From an uncultured Bacillaceae bacterium (GTDB lineage Bacteria > Bacillota > Bacilli > Bacillales > Alkalibacillaceae): 8,505 bases of DNA. Within the stretch, counting starts at the first letter, position 1, and each line of letters starts with the position of its first letter. Where the stretch lies: positions 1-8,505 of the forward strand of contig CALGNY010000276.1 in the NCBI GenBank assembly GCA_937958375.1, written 5' to 3'. The notes under the pieces are model-generated. The model saw only the letters and a list, made by a program, of their open reading frames with translations, made no database searches and was not told the origin of the DNA. Both the position numbers and the translations under genes were made by a program. Below are positions 5,634-8,505 of this stretch, in pieces.

Positions 5634-7468
5634 GAATGCCGCCCCCGTTTCTTTCTCATTAACGGCAAGCGAAAATGAATGGTCGTTCCTTTTCCTTCGA
5701 TACTGGATGCCCAAATGTTGCCATCATGAGCTTCCAGTAGCTCTCTGGAGATGGCAAGGCCTAATCCTGTACCGCCAAGCTTTCTCGTCCTCGCCTTATC
5801 CACTCGGTAAAAACGGTCGAATATCCGCTCCAGGTTCTCCTGTGGAATCCCCATGCCTTGGTCGGAAATTTTTGTGATGACCTGGTTTTTCTCATGGAGG
5901 ACTTCGACTTTGATCGTACCGCCTTCTGGTGAATATTTGATCGCATTGGAAATGATATTGTCGATGACTTGGGTGATTTTATCCGGATCGATCCATACTT
6001 CCAACTGTTTTTTCGGCAGGACACGTTTTAGCTCCAACTCTTCCTTCAGATTCATTTCAAACCGGTCGACAATCGCATCGATGAAATTGACGTACTCGAT
6101 GCGCTCTTTGTGGAAATGAAAATCCTTGTTATCCATTTTCGACAGTTGCAGCAAGTCATTGACGAGACGGATCATTCGCTCGGTCTCATTTTGCGTGACA
6201 CCAAGGAATTTCGGTGCCAGCTCTTCATTTTTCAAGGTCGATTCATCACTGAGTGCTTCAAGATAGCTTCGCATCGTCGTCAGCGGTGTCCGTAGCTCAT
6301 GCGACACATTCGCAACGAACTCACGGCGCTCCCGTTCAATTTTTTCCTGCTCAGTTACGTCACTTAAAACAGTCAAAAATCCATTCATCTCGCCAACTTC
6401 ATCTTCAATGACAGAGAAGTTTGCTTTCAGTAATAAATCACGGCCAGATTCGGAAAAGTCAATAATCAGGCTGTTTTCATCTTTGATTTCGAATAAATCG
6501 GTATAATCCTCATCCATGCCTAAAACAGATAATAACGGCTCACCATGAAGCTCCGAATAATCCCTTTGGAGAAGCCTCATTGCCGGTTCGTTCAATAAGG
6601 TGATTTTCCCTTCCTTATCGGTTGCGATCACGCCGTCCGTCATGTTTCGAAGGACAGATGATAACTTCCTCCGTTCGCCTTCTGTTGCGGCGTAAGACAG
6701 ACGCAATTTATCATTCAGATCATTGAATGTAATCGCCAGCTCACCAATTTCGTCTTTTCCGTACACATTGACTTTTTGAGAGAAGTCCCCGGTTGCCATA
6801 ACGGTCGCTTGCCTTCTCATTTCAGAGATCGGCTTGGTGATCGTTTGCGCCACTAAAACACCGAGCAATGCGGAAACGGTGATCGCCAAGATCGTCCCGT
6901 TCGCAAAAATTCGGTTGATATCCTCCATCTGGTCATAGACCCCTTCGATGGAAGCTTGTAAGTAAATGGCGCCAAGAATCTCTGAGCTCGTGTTGGATTC
7001 AATGGGCGCCGAGATCACGAGTGTCCGGTTTCCGGTATCCCGATTAAAAAGGATATTTTCCTCCCGGTTTCCTGCAGACAATGCCCGGAGAATCCGTAGC
7101 TCGGTCGTCCGCTTCCCGACGTTGCTTCGGTCGAATTGACTGGTCGTCGCGAGCACCCGGCTGTTATTATCCACGACACGAACTTCTGTAAAGTCATCCG
7201 AATTAAAGTTTTCATGGATAATCGATCGCACTTCACTTTGAAGCGATAGATCACTGTCCGATCGGTCTGCAGAGAAGGCCTGCTCTAAGTTAAAATTCAG
7301 CAACTGGACACGCTCATTGACCGATTCGGTGAAATTTTCAAGCAGCTGTGTTTCAAGCTGTCTTGCAAAATAGGCACCGATGATTTGGATGGCGATCAAA
7401 ATCAATAAAATATAAATCAGTATAAATTTGAGTCGGATCGATTTAAAGAATCCCCAGACTTTTTTCAT
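5630..7468 (-). CDS. walK: WalK (YycG), essential sensor histidine kinase
   Basis: WalK senses the state of the cell wall and division site and phosphorylates WalR. The 612-residue protein has the full family layout: membrane segment 1 at about 14-33; an extracytoplasmic PAS/Cache-type sensor at about 34-188; membrane segment 2 at about 191-209; HAMP at 209-255; a cytoplasmic PAS at about 266-372; a dimerisation/phosphotransfer region with SHELRTPL at 389-396 (phospho-accepting His390); and the ATPase domain. The last has the N box (Asn504, Asn508), the G1 motif DQGMG (536-540), the F box FDRF (550-553) and GGTGLG (565-570). No key residue is missing. B. subtilis WalK is 611 residues. The start at 7468 has AGGAGT at 7476-7481, 7 bases upstream and lying across the 3' end of walR, with a 5-base gap between the two genes. 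Its stop overlaps walH as ATGA. Confidence 0.98.
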   Translation of the reverse strand: MKKVWGFFKSIRLKFILIYILLILIAIQIIGAYFARQLETQLLENFTESVNERVQLLNFNLEQAFSADRSDSDLSLQSEVRSIIHENFNSDDFTEVRVVDNNSRVLATTSQFDRSNVGKRTTELRILRALSAGNREENILFNRDTGNRTLVISAPIESNTSSEILGAIYLQASIEGVYDQMEDINRIFANGTILAITVSALLGVLVAQTITKPISEMRRQATVMATGDFSQKVNVYGKDEIGELAITFNDLNDKLRLSYAATEGERRKLSSVLRNMTDGVIATDKEGKITLLNEPAMRLLQRDYSELHGEPLLSVLGMDEDYTDLFEIKDENSLIIDFSESGRDLLLKANFSVIEDEVGEMNGFLTVLSDVTEQEKIERERREFVANVSHELRTPLTTMRSYLEALSDESTLKNEELAPKFLGVTQNETERMIRLVNDLLQLSKMDNKDFHFHKERIEYVNFIDAIVDRFEMNLKEELELKRVLPKKQLEVWIDPDKITQVIDNIISNAIKYSPEGGTIKVEVLHEKNQVITKISDQGMGIPQENLERIFDRFYRVDKARTRKLGGTGLGLAISRELLEAHDGNIWASSIEGKGTTIHFRLPLMRKKRGRHS

Positions 7469-7473
7469 TGAAT

Positions 7474-8178
7474 CTACTCCTGCTCAGGGTTTCTCAAGTA
7501 ATAACCTACTCCTCTCCTTGTTACGATCCAGGTTGGGTTACTCGGGTTTTCTTCTATTTTTTCACGTAGACGGCGAATCGTCACGTCAACCGTCCGCACG
7601 TCCCCAAAGTAATCGTATCCCCAAACGGTTTCCAACAAGTGTTCTCTCGTCATTACTTGCTCAATATGTTTTGCTAAGTACAACAGCAACTCGAATTCAC
7701 GGTGGGTCAGATCGATCGGCTCACCATTTCTCGTCACCGAGTAATTCTCGCGGTTAATCTCAAGGCCACCAATTTTGATATTGGATAGGCCAGACCCGCT
7801 TCCGCCCTCTTCACTCGTAGAGCGACGAAGGTTTGCCTTCACCCGTGCAATCAATTCACGGTTGCTGAACGGCTTGGTCACATAATCATCCGCACCAAGC
7901 TCAAGGCCAAGCACCTTATCAATCTCCGAATCCTTAGCCGTCAGCATAATGATCGGCATTTGATAATCTTTCCGGATTTCCCGGCACACTTCCATGCCAT
8001 CCTTCTCCGGCAGCATGATGTCGAGAAGGACCAGATCAGGCTCCTCTGTTTGAACAAGGTCCAATGCCTCGTTGCCGTCATAAGCGACGTACACATCGTA
8101 GCCTTCTTTGTCTAGGTTGAACTCCAGTATATCTGCTATTGGTTTTTCGTCATCGACTACTAAAATTTTAGTTTTCAT
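7474..8178 (-). CDS. walR: WalR (YycF), essential OmpR-family response regulator
   Basis: WalR controls autolysin and other cell-wall genes in most Firmicutes, acting as a phosphorylated dimer on TGTWAH-N5-TGTWAH sites. The 234-residue protein has a receiver domain at about 1-120 with Asp9/Asp10 (VVDDE), phospho-accepting Asp53 (LLDIMLPEKDG), Thr80 and Lys102 (TKPFS). Thr101, phosphorylated by PrkC in B. subtilis according to the literature, is conserved. A short Gly/Ser-rich linker (EEGGSGSG) precedes a winged-helix domain at about 132-230 containing LTHREFELL and the strongly conserved VWGYDYFGDVRTVDVTIRRL. The start at 8178 is preferred over the in-frame ATG at 8208: it matches the B. subtilis N-terminus and has GAGGAAGGTG at 8186-8195, which lies between the two ATGs. 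It is the first gene of the operon. No WalR-type site was found in its leader. Confidence 0.98.
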   Translation of the reverse strand: MKTKILVVDDEKPIADILEFNLDKEGYDVYVAYDGNEALDLVQTEEPDLVLLDIMLPEKDGMEVCREIRKDYQMPIIMLTAKDSEIDKVLGLELGADDYVTKPFSNRELIARVKANLRRSTSEEGGSGSGLSNIKIGGLEINRENYSVTRNGEPIDLTHREFELLLYLAKHIEQVMTREHLLETVWGYDYFGDVRTVDVTIRRLREKIEENPSNPTWIVTRRGVGYYLRNPEQE

Positions 8179-8185
8179 GATTTCA

Positions 8186-8195
8186 CACCTTCCTC
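8186..8195 (-). promoter_or_regulatory. walR: Ribosome binding site deciding the walR start
   Basis: GAGGAAGGTG on the minus strand, with AAGGTG (8186-8191) 7 bases before the ATG at 8176-8178. It falls downstream of the alternative ATG at 8206-8208, which has no ribosome binding site of its own, so the extra ten residues are not called. Confidence 0.75.
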
Positions 8196-8383
8196 TTTCA
8201 ATTCTCATGATCTATGTCGTTGTTCAATTATGTTTGATGATTGATTGGGCAGGTCCACTTCATTAGTCGTTAGAAATGGTTGCTTGGTTTCCATTTTAAC
8301 GCACATTTGTTGAAAAGTCTTACAATAGAAGATGTGAACGCCCGGTTTTTAGAGATATTTTGTAGAAAGCTTTTACTAGTTAT
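8196..8383. other. walR upstream region, no clear promoter
   Basis: This stretch should hold the walR promoter, since walR is the first gene and the operon is essential. On the minus strand TAAAAT at 8293-8298 is the best -10 hexamer, but no good -35 lies 16-18 bases upstream (TTGTAA at 8320-8325 is 21 bases away), so I do not call it. No hairpin terminator for an upstream gene, no riboswitch and no WalR-type site were recognised. The real promoter may be here with a poor -35 or beyond the window. Confidence 0.4.
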
Positions 8384-8505
8384 GGTTGGCGGTCTGATTT
8401 TGCGTGCTAGACATTTCATTTGGTGGGATAAATGCTCAACGTTGGCGTGTAGACGTTCGAGTTTATGGGATACCCGCTCAACGTTTCAGGATACCCGCTC
8501 AACTT
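8384..8505. repeat. 21-bp tandem direct repeat, decaying toward walR, running off the window
   Basis: The core GGATACCCGCTCAAC appears at 8468-8482 and 8489-8503, exactly 21 bp apart. A diverged copy, GGATAAATGCTCAAC, lies at 8426-8440, exactly two units (42 bp) earlier. The unit between (8447-8467) keeps 8 of 15 core bases. Units at 8405-8425 and 8384-8404 look like weaker descendants (12 and 11 of 21 bases shared with 8447-8467), so the phase is held over about 120 bp. The array begins outside the window. As 21 is a multiple of three the unit stays open in several frames (TLSGYPx on the minus strand, GYPLNVS on the plus), but no start, ribosome binding site or family supports a gene. Its function is unknown. 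Confidence 0.75.

Noticed and set aside
5634..5714. 27-residue N-terminal extension of walH
   Set aside because: It lies wholly inside walK in another frame and would put a charged stretch before the membrane anchor; the ATGA overlap start fits the family.
7167..7175. DnaA-like site TTATCCACG in walK, and TTATCCACT at 5796-5804
   Set aside because: Isolated one-mismatch sites in coding sequence, explained by codons and not clustered.
8208..8208. Ten-residue N-terminal extension of walR from the ATG at 8208
   Set aside because: The ribosome binding site at 8186-8195 lies after this ATG, and the B. subtilis protein begins at the position equivalent to 8178.
8293..8325. TTGTAA ... TAAAAT as the walR promoter
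   Set aside because: The spacing of 21 bases is too long for sigma-A and no extended -10 TG is present.
8384..8505. CRISPR array interpretation of the 21-bp repeats
   Set aside because: The units are directly abutting with only about 6 bases between cores, with no unique spacers of normal length and no cas genes.

Overview
The window reads as a chromosomal segment of a Bacillaceae-type Firmicute. It carries the complete, canonical wal (yyc) operon on the minus strand, in the order walR-walK-walH-walI-walJ-htrC (right to left on the given strand), followed by the start of rlmH (yydA). This is the arrangement known from Bacillus subtilis and relatives, where it lies close to the replication origin. 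The proteins match the B. subtilis family members closely in length and motifs. The acidic linker of HtrC and the acid-rich WalH hint weakly at a salt-tolerant lineage, but species cannot be fixed from the sequence.

Layout, in transcription order. 8384-8505: tandem 21-bp repeat running off the window edge and decaying toward walR. 8179-8383: walR leader with no convincing promoter. 8178-1381: six wal genes packed with a 5-bp gap or overlaps of 14, 4, 4 and 1 nt, so they are almost certainly one translationally coupled operon. 1335-1372: strong hairpin just after the htrC stop, read as the operon terminator. 1050-1267: a dense cluster of DnaA boxes (six exact TTATNCACA plus several near matches) in a gene-free stretch. 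903-931: a possible sigma-A promoter. 867-219: a small stand-alone HD-GYP domain gene broken by one frameshift in the middle of the domain. 206-1: N-terminal 68 codons of rlmH, with a TTG start, cut by the window edge.

How the parts work together. WalK (membrane sensor kinase) phosphorylates WalR (OmpR-type regulator) to control cell-wall autolysin genes. WalH and WalI are single-pass membrane proteins with extracytoplasmic domains that modulate WalK. WalJ is a cytoplasmic metallo-beta-lactamase-fold nuclease-like protein, and HtrC is a membrane-anchored serine protease with one PDZ domain. The HD-GYP gene would be a c-di-GMP phosphodiesterase-type protein if intact, and rlmH methylates 23S rRNA pseudouridine 1915.

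The three points most worth attention are the DnaA-box cluster between htrC and rlmH (a likely DnaA-titrating or regulatory locus rather than the origin itself), the frameshift in the HD-GYP gene, and the 21-bp tandem repeat upstream of walR. No previously undescribed multi-gene system is evident.
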